From Symbiodinium natans (lineage: Eukaryota > Sar > Dinophyceae > Suessiales > Symbiodiniaceae): DNA of 64,000 nt. Both the position numbers and the translations under genes were made by a program. The first letter of the stretch is position 1, and each line of letters begins with the position of its first letter. The notes below the pieces were generated by a model. The model did no database searches, was not told where the DNA came from, and saw only the letters and a list, made by a program, of their open reading frames with translations. Shown in pieces: positions 48,403 through 58,504 of the stretch. The stretch covers positions 349,167-413,166 of the forward strand of contig CAJNDS010000147.1 in assembly GCA_905221605.1 (NCBI GenBank), read 5' to 3'.

Positions 48403-48693
48403 GTATGTTGTTGGTGTTTGTTCTTTTGTTTCAGGTTATTTTGGGGGTTGTCCAGTATCGTTATCGGCTCAGGAGGGTTTGTTATGGTTTCTTTATGAAG
48501 GGGTTTGGCGATTCATCTAGATTGCCCCCGTGTTTGTGCATGTCAGCAATGCATGCTGTGCCCGCGTACTCTCGCCAAAAAACTACGAATGCCTGCGACA
48601 GGAAGGAGAATAAACAGGAGCTCCGCATACGTTCAGATGTCGCACCTCAACCCCCCCAATTCTTTAGAAACAGAGCAAGCATGGTTCGGCAAG
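48403..48693 (+). CDS. Candidate exon with N-terminal membrane segment
   Basis: From ATG the frame reads MLLVFVLLFQVILGVVQYRY then RLRRVCYGFFMKGF, and continues about 97 codons to CGGCAAG|GTACCT. The hydrophobic start followed by Arg residues suits a membrane anchor or signal peptide. A second overlapping frame is open over part of the region. Confidence 0.45.
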
Positions 48694-48791
48694 GTACCTA
48701 CACCAAACCCCAGCCGCCGCGACCCCCTTGACCCCCCCTACATCCCCTAAACCCTACACCCCACACCCTAAGCCCTAAACCCTACACCCAC

Positions 48792-48943
48792 ATGCCAGGC
48801 TACGACTACCCAGCGCAGTCCCAGGGCAAGGAGCTGCTCCCGGTACCGCACTGCCACACGCTGCCGGCGACGTTGGAGCATTTCGGGCTCTGGCTGCTGC
48901 ACCTGAGCCTCCTACTTGGATCATGCCACGACCCGCTTGAGCT
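48792..48943 (+). CDS. Exon candidate before a family E intron
   Basis: The frame starts at an ATG (MPGYDYPAQSQGKELLPVPH) and reads LEHFGLWLLHLSLLLGSCHD to GAGCT|GTAATA. Removing 48,944-49,079 as a GT-AG intron joins it in frame to LQKTPESHQTGGIGHALLHL and a stop near 49,161. Product unknown. Confidence 0.45.
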
Positions 48944-49079
48944 GTAATATGGGGGCCTGAAAAACTAGAATAGGTTTTTTTTTTTTTTTTTGGGGGGGGG
49001 GGGGGGGGATTAGTAGAATTATAGAGGGGCCATAAGGGAAGAGTCTTATAATTGTTTTTCCGACCCCTATAGTACAAAG
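48944..49079 (-). mobile_element. Family E hairpin with T(n)G(n) apex, intron candidate
   Basis: GTAATATGGGGGCCTGAAAA to GACCCCTATAGTACAAAG. The centre is T18G16 (48,975-49,008). GT and AG lie at its ends. Confidence 0.65.
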
Positions 49080-49161
49080 TCTACAAAAAACACCCGAATC
49101 TCATCAAACCGGGGGTATTGGACACGCTCTTCTACACCTGAGGGACATCCTGAGGCCCTAA

Positions 49162-49262
49162 GAACCCCCAAACCTGATCTGTTTTGCAGGCTCTTATTAC
49201 AAAGCCCCTTTTAAATCCCTTATAGGATTCTGAGGTAGCCAAGGCTAGGTTTGGGTTTTGAG
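49162..49262 (+). mobile_element. Family D hairpin, diverged
   Basis: GAACCCCCAAACCTGATCTG to AAGGCTAGGTTTGGGTTTTGAG. Confidence 0.6.
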
Positions 49263-49522
49263 GCTCAACCCCACGACTTGGGAAGCTTGCAAGGTATCCC
49301 TCCGAGTACCGCCTGGTTGTGAACTGGTTTGATCGGGAGCTCCCTGGCGTTCACAGCCTCCTTGGCTCAGGGCTTGGCGGGGTTCACCAGGATGGGTTAG
49401 TTCACTCGATCACCTTAGGGTTTAGGGTTTAGGGTTTCCTCAAAAAGTCCCCTGTATTATGGGTTGGGTATGAGGATTGTCAAGCCCAAACAGCCCATCC
49501 TCGTCGGGCCGGCGCACATCTG
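49263..49522 (+). other. Two exon candidates after a family D element
   Basis: 49,263-49,416 reads YPSEYRLVVNWFDRELPGVH and SLLGSGLGGVHQDGLVHSI into a TTTAGGG run. 49,443-49,522 reads SPLYYGLGMRIVKPKQPILV and GPAHI, stop, after CAAAAAG. Confidence 0.4.
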
Positions 49523-49720
49523 ACGCTACGAGAGCTACTGTAGTGCTCAAGAACCCCCCAAAAATACGTAGATGTTCTTCCCAGTAAGGTAAGAGAGGGA
49601 TAATTATCTTTCACTTTTTTGTGGTTCTTCAGCAAATAGCTGTAGTAAGTCTGCTGGCAGAGCAAGGACACTGCTTCGGAAAGCTTTGAGGTCATCATTC
49701 GTATCGTGAACCGAGGGGAT

Positions 49721-49780
49721 GTTCTAAACCCTAAACCCTAAACCCTAAACCCTAAACCCTAAACCCTAAACCCTAAACCC
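49721..49780. repeat. Last large telomeric array in the window
   Basis: Eight CCCTAAA units. Beyond this point only traces of telomeric repeat occur (about 57,165-57,188 and 57,945-57,995). Confidence 0.95.
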
Positions 49781-49974
49781 CCCACTATTCGAATCTCTTG
49801 CTCAGGTATGGTCTTCTAGACCAAATTCTGGCTCACGGCACCAACGCCCTTTGGGCTGGCACATCAGTGCAGGGTTGTGGTTTTTCTTTCATTAATCCCA
49901 AGTTTTTCCGAGCTGTTGTTGGATACCTGTGAGTAATTAGCACAACACATGACTCTCGCTGCAAGCACATTCTA

Positions 49975-49984
49975 CGTACACACG

Positions 49985-50017
<33 letters not shown>

Positions 50018-50060
50018 TAAACAAATATATAAATTAAAAGGAAATATATATATATATATA
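49975..50060. repeat. (CA)n and (AT)n microsatellite
   Basis: CACACA passes into ATATAT, which directly abuts the first terminal inverted repeat at 50,061. Confidence 0.9.
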
Positions 50061-52850
50061 TGCTCACCCCCCCCCCCCCTACGACAGACCCCGGAAGCGA
50101 AAAAAAGGCTACGGACAGCATAGCTGCACACAGCAGCCAGACACGTTAACAAACAATAGATATATACATATATATATATATATGTGTGTATATCTATATA
50201 TGGTACCTCCCCCCCCCCAAAAAAAAAACACGTCTCCATATGCTCTTCCCTGAAGTCCGACAGATCGGCCTGCCAGTTTGGTCATGGTAGGGTTTTACTA
50301 ATTCATTAAATATTTACTCAACTTCACAGATTTGTCTACCGTAATTGATTTCAAACACTTTCGTTAACTTCGTTGATTCCAAAAAGCTTAATTCACATAA
50401 TTTGATCCACTCAGCAATTGCTCGAGCGAGTGCTCAAACAGAAGTGACCTGAACAATTTGCTGGACATCGTGGATTGCTATTCATTTCAATAAGATTGCT
50501 GTTAGTTTTACTTGGGTTCCTATTAAATTAAATAGGATTCATAGGGTTCGTATGAGTTCAATAGGAATCCCATTTAAATCAATAGGAAACCTATTAAAAT
50601 GAATGAGAACCCTATTGAAATTGAGACGAGTCTTTTGTGAAAACTTAGTAAGAATCCTAGTACAATCAATAAGAACCTGGTTGAAATACGTAGAAGCTTA
50701 TTAAATTAACAGGGCTCCTATTAAATTTTCTTGGAGTCCTAAATTCAGAGGAATCATAGGAAGGCCATTGAAATGAATAGGAACCCTTTTGAATTCATAG
50801 GAATGCTATTAAAATTAATAGGAACCCTACAAAAGAATCTATGAATTCTTTAAAGAGTAACAGGAATCCGTTTAACATGAAGATGAATCCTATTAAAAGA
50901 TTAAGAGGAGCCAATAAAATTCTATAAAAAAAGTAACGTGGACGCTTTAAAACTTGAAACAATAAGAGTCGTACTGTTAGAACTATGATGAACCCTATTA
51001 AAACTTTTAATAAATAGGATTGCTAACAACATTAATAAGAGTTACAATAACATTACTTCGAGTCCAATTGAAATGAATAGGCAACAGGATTTAAAAGCAT
51101 AATCGGAGCACTGTGGAATCTAGTAGGAATCCTATGAACATTATTAGGAATCCTGTCAACATGAATGAGAAACCCTGCTAAAATGAATACGAAGCCTATT
51201 CCAATTAATCAGAAACCTTTTTACATGAATAGGAAGCTTGTCAAAGCAAACGGAATCCAATTAGAAATTGTACGACATCTTATGAAAATGAACAAGAAGC
51301 CTATTGACATGAATAGGAATATGTTTAAAGTTTGTTATGATGCTTATTAAAATTCTTAGGCTAATTTATTAAAACTTTGATTAACACTAACTAGGAATAA
51401 GAATGCTATTAAAATGACTAAGAATCGTATTCAAATTACTTGGCATTTGAGTAAAATGAATAGGAATCAATCTTAAACCCAATAAAGCCCTTTAATAGGC
51501 ATCCTTTAAAATTCAATACGAACCTCATTAAACAAATACAGGAACCCTATTGAAAATCACTTTGAATGCTAGTAAAATGATTAGGAATCTTATTCATTAA
51601 ATAAGGACCCCCATTAAAGTGAACAGGAGTATTATAAAATTGAATAGGCAGCCTAAATCATAATAAGGAATCATATAAGAACCCCTGAAAAAATCTTATC
51701 CAAACTCCAGTTTCCAAAATTCCAAAAATCCAAAAATCCACCCCAAAGGTTTGGATTTTTGGAAACTCGAACGGGAGCCTCAAAATCCAAAAATCGAGCA
51801 AATTCCTCGACTTTCCAAAATTCCAAAAATCCAAAAAAAACCACCCCAAGGTTTGGAATTTTGGAAACTCGAGGAATTTGCACGATTTTTGGATTTTGAG
51901 GCTCCCGTTCGAGTTTCCAAAAATCCTAAACTTGGGTTGGAATTTTTGGATTTTTAGAATTTTGGAAACTCGAGCGGGAGCCTCCAAATCCAAAAATCGA
52001 GCAAATTCCTCGAGTTTCCAAAATTCCAAAAAAATCACCCCAAGGTTTGGAATTTTGGAAACTCGAGGAATTTGCTCGATTTTTGGATTTTGACGCTCCC
52101 GCTCGAGTTTCCAAAAATCCGAAACTTGGGTTGGAATTTTTGGATTTTTGGAATTTTGGAAACTCGAGGAATTTGCTCGATTTTTGGATTTTGAGGCTCC
52201 CGTTCGAGTTTCCAAAATCCTAAACTTGGGTTGGAATTTTTGGATTTTTAGAATTTTGGAAACTCGAGCGGGAGCCTCCAAATCCAAAAATCGAGCAAAT
52301 TCCTCGAGTTTCCAAAATTCCAAAAATCCAAAAAAATTCACCCCAAGGTTTGGAATTTTGGAAACTCGAGGAATTTGCTCGATTTTTGGATTTTGACGCT
52401 CCCGCTCGAGTTTCCAAAAATCCGAAACTTGGGTTGGAATGTTTGGATTTTTGGAATTTTGGAAAGTCGAGGAATTTGCTCGATTTTTGGATTTTGAGGC
52501 TCCCGCTCGAGTTTCCAAAAATCCGAACCTTGGGTTGGAATTTTTGGAATTTTGGAAAGTCGAGGAATTTGCTCGATTTTGGGATTTTGAGGCTCCCGCT
52601 CGAGTTTCCAAAAATCCGAAACTTGGGTTGGAATTTTTGGATTTTTGGAATTTTGGAAACTCGAGGATTTTGCTCGATTTTTGGATTTTGAGGCTCCCGC
52701 TCGAGTTTCCAAAAATCCGAAACTTGGGTTGGGTTTTTTGGGTTTTTGGATTTTTGGAAAGTCGAGGAATTTTGGAGTGTTGGTCTTCCGCCCCCTTCCT
52801 GGACAGACTGGAAATGCAATTCCGGGGTCTGTCGTAGGGGGGGGGGTGAC
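50061..52850. mobile_element. 2.8-kb element with ~30-bp terminal inverted repeats, copy 1
   Basis: It begins TCACCCC...CCCTACGACAGACCCCGGAA and ends with the reverse complement (TTCCGGGGTCTGTCGTAGGG...GGTGA). It is flanked by (AT)n on both sides. The left half (50,280-51,650) is AT-rich with degenerate AATAGGAATCC units; the right half (51,690-52,780) is an array of ~100-bp inverted repeats. No transposase-like protein is seen. Confidence 0.75.
51690..52780. repeat. Array of ~100-bp inverted repeats with CTCGAG cores
   Basis: The unit contains ACTCGAGGAATTTGCTCGAT and GAGGCTCCCGCTCGAGTTTC. Units occur in both orientations, so long hairpins can form. Open frames of up to 420 codons on both strands follow the repeat and shift frame between units, so I do not call them genes. 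Confidence 0.85.
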
Positions 52851-52862
52851 CATATATATATA

Positions 52863-55555
52863 TGCTCACCCCCCCCCCTACGACAGACCCCGGAAGCGAA
52901 AAAAAGGCTACGGACAGCATAGCTGCACACAGCAGCCAGACACGTTAACAAACAATAGATATATACATATATATATGTGTGTATATCTATATATGGTACC
53001 TCCCTCCCCCAAAAAAAACACGTCTCCATATGCTCTTCCCTGAAGTCCGACAGATCGGCCTGCCAGTTTGGTCATGGTAGGGTTTTACGAATTCATTAAA
53101 TATTTACTCAACTTCACAGATTTGTCTACCGTAATTGATTTCAAACACTTTCGTTAACTTCGTTGATTCCAAAAAGCTTAATTCACGTAATTTGATCCAC
53201 TCAGCAATTGCTCGAGCGAGTGCTCAAACAGAAGTGACCTGAACAATTTGCTGGACATCGTGGATTGCTATTAATTTCAATAAGATTGCTGTTAGTTTTA
53301 CTTGGGTTCCTATGAAATTTAATAAGATTCATAGGGTTCGTATGAGTTCAATAGGAATCCCATTTAAATCAATAGGAAATCCATTAAAATGAATGAGAAC
53401 CCTATTGAAATTGAGACGAGTCTTTTGTGGAAACTTAGTAAGAATCCTAGTACAATCAATAAGAACCTGGTTGAAATACGTAGAAGCTTATTAAATTAAC
53501 AGGGCTCCTATTAAATTTTCTTGGAGTCCTAAATTCAGAGGAATCATAGGAAGGCCATTGAAATGAATAGGAACCCTTTTGAATTCATAGGAATGCTATT
53601 AAAATTAATAGGAACCCTACAAAAGAATCTATGAATTCTTTAAAGAGTAACAGGAATCCGTTTAACATGAAGATGAATCCTATTAAAAGATTAAGAGGAG
53701 CCAATAAAATTCTATAAAAAAAGTAACGTGGACGCTTTAAAACTTGAAACAATAAGAGTCGTACTGTTAGAACTATGATGAACCCTATTAAAACTTTTAA
53801 TAAATAGGATTGCTAACAACATTAATAAGAGTTACAATAACATTACTTCGAGTCCAATTGAAATGAATAGGCAACAGGATTTAAAAGCATAATCGGAGCA
53901 CTGTGGAATCTAGTAGGAATCCTATGAACATTATTAGGAATCCTGTCAACATGAATGAGAAACCCTGCTAAAATGAATACGAAGCCTATTCCAATTAATC
54001 AGAAACCTTTTTACATGAATAGGAAGCTTGTCAAAGCAAACGGAATCCAATTAGAAATTGTACGACATCTTATGAAAATGAACAAGAAGCCTATTGACAT
54101 GAATAGGAATATGTTTAAAGTTTGTTATGATGCTTATTAAAATTCTTAGGCTAATTTATTAAAACTTTGATTAACACTAACTAGGAATAAGAATGCTATT
54201 AAAATGACTAAGAATCGTATTCAAATTACTTGGCATTTGAGTAAAATGAATAGGAATCAATCTTAAACCCAATAAAGCCCTTTAATAGGCATCCTTTAAA
54301 ATTCAATACGAACCTCATTAAACAAATACAGGAACCCTATTGAAAATCACTTTGAATGCTAGTAAAATGATTAGGAATCTTATTCATTAAATAAGGACCC
54401 CCATTAAAGTGAACAGGAGTATTATAAAATTGAATAGGCAGCCTAAATCATAATAAGGAATCATATAAGAACCCGTGAAAAAATCTTATCCAAACTCCAG
54501 TTTCCAAAATTCCAAAAATCCAAAAATCCACCCCAAAGGTTTGGATTTTTGGAAACTCGAACGGGAGCCTCAAAATCCAAAAATCGAGCAAATTCCTCGA
54601 GTTTCCAAAATTCCAAAAATCCAAAAAAAACCACCCCAAGGTTTGGAATTTTGGAAACTCGAGGAATTTGCTCGATTTTTGGATTTTGAGGCTCCCGTTC
54701 GAGTTTCCAAAATCCTAAACTTGGGTTGGAATTTTTGGATTTTTAGAATTTTGGAAACTCGAGCGGGAGCCTCCAAATCCAAAAATCGAGCAAATTCCTC
54801 GAGTTTCCAAAATTCCAAAAATCCAAAAAAATTCACCCCAAGGTTTGGAATTTTGGAAACTCGAGGAATTTGCTCGATTTTTGGATTTTGACGCTCCCGC
54901 TCGAGTTTCCAAAAATCCGAAACTTGGGTTGGAATTTTTGGATTTTTGGAATTTTGGAAACTCGAGGAATTTGCTCGATTTTTGGATTTTGAGGCTCCCG
55001 TTCGAGTTTCCAAAATCCTAAACTTGGGTTGGAATTTTTGGATTTTTAGAATTTTGGAAACTCGAGCGGGAGCCTCCAAATCCAAAAATCGAGCAAATTC
55101 CTCGAGTTTCCAAAATTCCAAAAATCCAAAAAAATTCACCCCAAGGTTTGGAATTTTGGAAACTCGAGGAATTTGCTCGATTTTTGGATTTTGACGCTCC
55201 CGCTCGAGTTTCCAAAAATCCGAACCTTGGGTTGGAATTTTTGGATTTTTGGAATTTTGGAAAGTCGAGGAATTTGCTCGATTTTGGGATTTTGAGGCTC
55301 CCGCTCGAGTTTCCAAAAATCCGAAACTTGGGTTGGAATTTTTGGATTTTTGGAATTTTGGAAACTCGAGGATTTTGCTCGATTTTTGGATTTTGAGGCT
55401 CCCGCTCGAGTTTCCAAAATTCCGAAACTTGGGTTGGGTTTTTTGGGTTTTTGGATTTTTGGAAAGTCGAGGAATTTTGGAGTGTTGGTCTTCCGCCCCC
55501 TTCCTGGACAGACTGGAAATGCAATTCCGGGGTCTGTCGTAGGGGGGGGGGTGAC
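52863..55555. mobile_element. 2.7-kb element with terminal inverted repeats, copy 2
   Basis: Near-identical to copy 1 at an offset of about 2,790-2,802 bp, with a few substitutions and a shorter inverted-repeat array (54,490-55,480). The two copies are separated only by ATATAT. The small frame at 51,165-51,350 is repeated at 53,955-54,140 and is a product of the repeat. Confidence 0.8.
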
Positions 55556-55620
55556 CATATATATATATATATATATAGATAGATATAAATCTGTATATAT
55601 ATATATATGTATATATATAT
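55556..55620. repeat. (AT)n microsatellite after element copy 2
   Basis: ATATAT with GATA interruptions; matches the flank on the other side of copy 1. Confidence 0.9.
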
Positions 55621-55998
55621 AGGCAGTGGGGCGGTTGAGGGGCTTGCACCAAGTTATAGACTGCCGGGTATTGGGAGAAACCTTAAGTGAAGCGACGTAC
55701 CTCAACTCCGTATGAGCCCGGTGTTGTATAGCAGCAAGGTGGAGGAAAATAATCTAGTTGCCCGGGTCTTTCCGTTCTTATAACTCCTGAACCTTATACT
55801 GTACCCTATTCTTGAGGTCGCCCTTCTGGGGCCACAGTATATCCCTTCACCCTATACTCTCCAGTGGTCCGATCAAAACACACGAGCCCGCAGACCCGAA
55901 CGGGAGCAAACCAACCTTCGCTTGGGGTTCTGTATCTAGGGCCCTTTAAGGCAGTGGCGGCTCGAAACCGTGAGTTGCTTCCTTAGCTGAGGCGGGGC

Positions 55999-56242
55999 CT
56001 CTTTTACACTCCCTGGGTTCCCTATGCACTGCTCTTCTGAGGTGGTGCAAGTGGCCTTGGATACGGACCGCGCATTTAAAGCGGTGGCAAAGAGTTACAA
56101 GGCCAGGCACCCCTTGATGGATGCGGAATCTTTGGTGCACAACGGACCCCAGACCCATACGCTGATCCCCAGACCCCAAACCAAGTATTCAAGGCAGTTC
56201 CAAGATTTGGGCCATCTTCTCCACAATTGGCCCCCACACTAG
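55999..56242 (+). CDS. 80-codon open frame, candidate exon
   Basis: The frame reads FTLPGFPMHCSSEVVQVALD, then AFKAVAKSYKARHPLMDAES and on to a stop at 56,242. It is charged and helical in the middle. No telomeric repeats occur in this stretch. No family is recognised. Confidence 0.45.
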
Positions 56243-56309
56243 CACAGCCATACTCCGGCATTGACTACCCCCACAGAATCCCCCCGCATCCTTCGATTTC
56301 AACGACTAA

Positions 56310-56534
56310 AAGAGCTCCATACCCCTTGAAGACTTTCTAAATCACACGAGGGATCCCTCTGCAAAATTCAGGGACATTCCTTATAAGACATTCAGGATCG
56401 CCATATTAAAAAATGGTAAGGCCTCTTTTCCTGAAATTGAGAGGGGGCGTTGGGCCTCCTTGGGTGTCCGAAAGCGGCCGGGAAGGCTCCCAAAATCGGT
56501 AGCCCGTCGGCCCCCTCAGGGGCCATGCACCTAA
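56310..56534 (+). CDS. 74-codon open frame, candidate exon
   Basis: The frame reads SSIPLEDFLNHTRDPSAKFR, then YKTFRIAILKNGKASFPEIE, and a basic RKRPGRLPKSVARRPPQG tail to a stop. A GT donor (AATG|GTAAGG) occurs inside, so the exon may end there. Family unknown. Confidence 0.4.
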   Translation, partial: KSSIPLEDFLNHTRDPSAKFRDIPYKTFRIAILKNGKASFPEIERGRWASLGVRKRPGRLPKSVARRPPQGPCT

Positions 56535-56621
56535 ATAGGATATACTTGGGCCTTAAAGTACCTCCCATATAAATACTTTGGGGCCGAAGTATATCATAAT
56601 AAGGTACATGGACCCCTTGGG
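56533..56621. mobile_element. Family I hairpin, copy 2
   Basis: TATACTTGGGCCTTAAAGTA pairs with sequence ending TAAGGTACATGGACCCC. Confidence 0.6.
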
Positions 56622-56723
56622 CGGGTGGTGGGCGGCGACCGAAGTATTTCTACAGTTTGAGCCCCCAAAGAGAGGCCAGCAAAGTAGCCCCCTGAATCTT
56701 TGCAGAACAGTGGTGCCCTTTTC

Positions 56724-56815
56724 CCTTGATTTGGTTCAAGGTTCCCTTATAAAGTGACTAACCCCAAAAAGGGTGCCCTTATCAGAATATGGTTGCTGGG
56801 CTACCAAGGAACCCT
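56724..56815. mobile_element. Family C element, inner part
   Basis: GGTTCCCTTATAAAGTGACTA and AGGGTGCCCTTATCAGAATA match the interior of 13,754-13,960. Confidence 0.55.
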
Positions 56816-56817
56816 TT

Positions 56818-57477
56818 GGGGGTCGACAAGACTCCTAAAAGGGCTTGGTGGCTCCATTTACTGGAAATAGGGATTGTACCCCCACTTATAGGGTTATTTT
56901 TTTTTCAGGATTAAGGACGATCCCATGAACGATATGGATGGGGGAGGGGGGCTGATCATGACTTTTGGGTCGGTTAAATGGTACGCCGAGTTTCCTGCCA
57001 CTTCCCGGACATGAGCTCTCACATTATTAGCAGATTGTTTTTGCTGAACAAAAGTTTAAAAAAAAACCACTGCCATGCATGGGGGGGGAATCCAGTATAC
57101 CGTAGTCGACATGACTACAAGCATGGGGCTACACGACTCCTGATCGGCGACCGAGAAGCTGCTTTAGGGTTTAGGGTTTAGGGTTTAGTTTATGTGACAG
57201 GTGTATTTCAAAACTACCGAACTCTGTATTCAGGGTTCAATTCAGGACGAGATCCTGAGCTGAACCTCTACTCGATCAGTGATAGGGATCCTTTTTACTT
57301 TTTGGGTTATGGGCTTTCTTATATATGAAGAAAAAGGATCCTTTTTTTCTTCCTAGGGGAACAGGGATTAAGTGACGCCCTCGAAGCCTCGCCCGCAGGT
57401 CTGCAGCCGGGTAAAGACCCCACAGAGCCTGATGAAGAAACTTCTCCGAGGCTTGCATGCCTTGAAGGGTTTTTAGT
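56818..57477 (+). other. Coding-like cluster, nearly telomere-free
   Basis: Open frames: 56,910-57,014 after TTTTTTTTCAG (IKDDPMNDMDGGGGLIMTFG, KWYAEFPATSRT, stop); 56,978-57,181 (FPDMSSHIISRLFLLNKSLK); 57,186-57,329 (VYVTGVFQNYRTLYSGFNSG, ELNLYSISDRDPFYFLGYGL, stop); 57,370-57,477 (VTPSKPRPQVCSRVKTPQSL, stop). A TTTAGGG run sits at about 57,165-57,188. Several frames overlap, so not all can be real. Confidence 0.4.
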
Positions 57478-57832
57478 AGTATGTTTATTTACTCAATACC
57501 TTTTGTTAAAGTGAGGGTTCTATAGTAGCATGGGGTATATGATCCCAACTATGGGGTCTCCGGGTTCCCAAGGGCAGCTTTTGGAGGGTGTTGTTATTTT
57601 CGGGCGTCGGATTTCGACCCCCCACAGGTGTGGTTCCATCTTGAGTGCTCTTAACGTTGGGGTCTAGTCAGAGTGTAGGGCCTCTGCATTTTGAATGGCT
57701 GTTTTCGTGTGGCTATACAGACTTTCCATGGATTCTAAGGGAGGATAGTCGGATAGTGTTGGCTGGTTATTCTTCCAGAAACCCCGAGCAAGGGCCCTGT
57801 TTATAGGATTGATTGACTATGGGCATTTGCAG

Positions 57833-58106
57833 ACCGACTGGCCCATCCTGCTAAGCCCTGTTTTGAGAAAAATGTCGAATGCGTCGTGGGTTTTAGGCGA
57901 TGCGCTTGGTGGACTCTTCAGTTCAAGGTTCCAACCCTAAACCTCAAGGGTTTAGGGTTCAGTTTGGGGTTCAGGATTTAGGGTTTAGGGTTTCGGGTTA
58001 AGGGGTTTTGTAGGGCCCAAATGTTGCTGTTGAAGTGTGCATCCAGAAAATCGTGAGGGCTGTGTCTCGAAGTCGCTGGCAGCCACTGGCAGCTCCCCCT
58101 ATTCCC
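57833..58106 (+). other. Two exon candidates with splice-like ends
   Basis: 57,833-57,928 after CATTTGCAG reads HPAKPCFEKNVECVVGFRRC and AWWTLQFK|GTTCC. 58,012-58,106 after TTTTGTAG reads GPNVAVEVCIQKIVRAVSRS, then a stop just before a family B element. Confidence 0.4.
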
Positions 58107-58115
58107 TAGACCCTC

Positions 58116-58222
58116 TGCCTGAGGGCTCCAACGTAGTTCCTGTTTGGGTTACAGTTACCGATTAGTTGCAGGGGATCCCGGTATACTACCCCCAAAAAGG
58201 TACTACGTTCGAGGCTTTGGGT
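58116..58222 (-). mobile_element. Family B hairpin, diverged
   Basis: GCCTGAGGGCTCCAACGTAG to TACGTTCGAGGCTTTGGGTA. Confidence 0.65.
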
Positions 58223-58239
58223 AATAATTAGACTAGGAT

Positions 58240-58500
58240 ATATATATATATATATATGTGGCAGGGATTTTTAGGGTTTATTTTGCTTAGCGCCTTTCTT
58301 CACAAGATATATTAGCTAATAAAAATTCGTTTTTAATATGTTATTTATTATATAATAATGCTAGCATAGAGTATATAAGATATATGATATGATATAAAAT
58401 ATAAAGTATATCATGCGACTATAGTGAGTTTTACATTTCCTTCAGAATGTATTCACATAAGAGTATATGTTATATAATGTAAAAGAAGAATTCCCCAATT
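58240..58500. repeat. (TA)n and AT-rich boundary
   Basis: A short (TA)n tract, then AT-rich sequence with ATATAAGATATATGATATG-type repetition. No gene is seen. Confidence 0.75.
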
Positions 58501-58504
58501 CTAT

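Noticed and set aside
51658-52920. 420-codon open frame on the minus strand, and many frames of 80-360 codons nearby on both strands
   Set aside because: They follow an inverted-repeat array, shift frame from unit to unit, and recur in copy 2. Openness comes from the repeat's low stop content.
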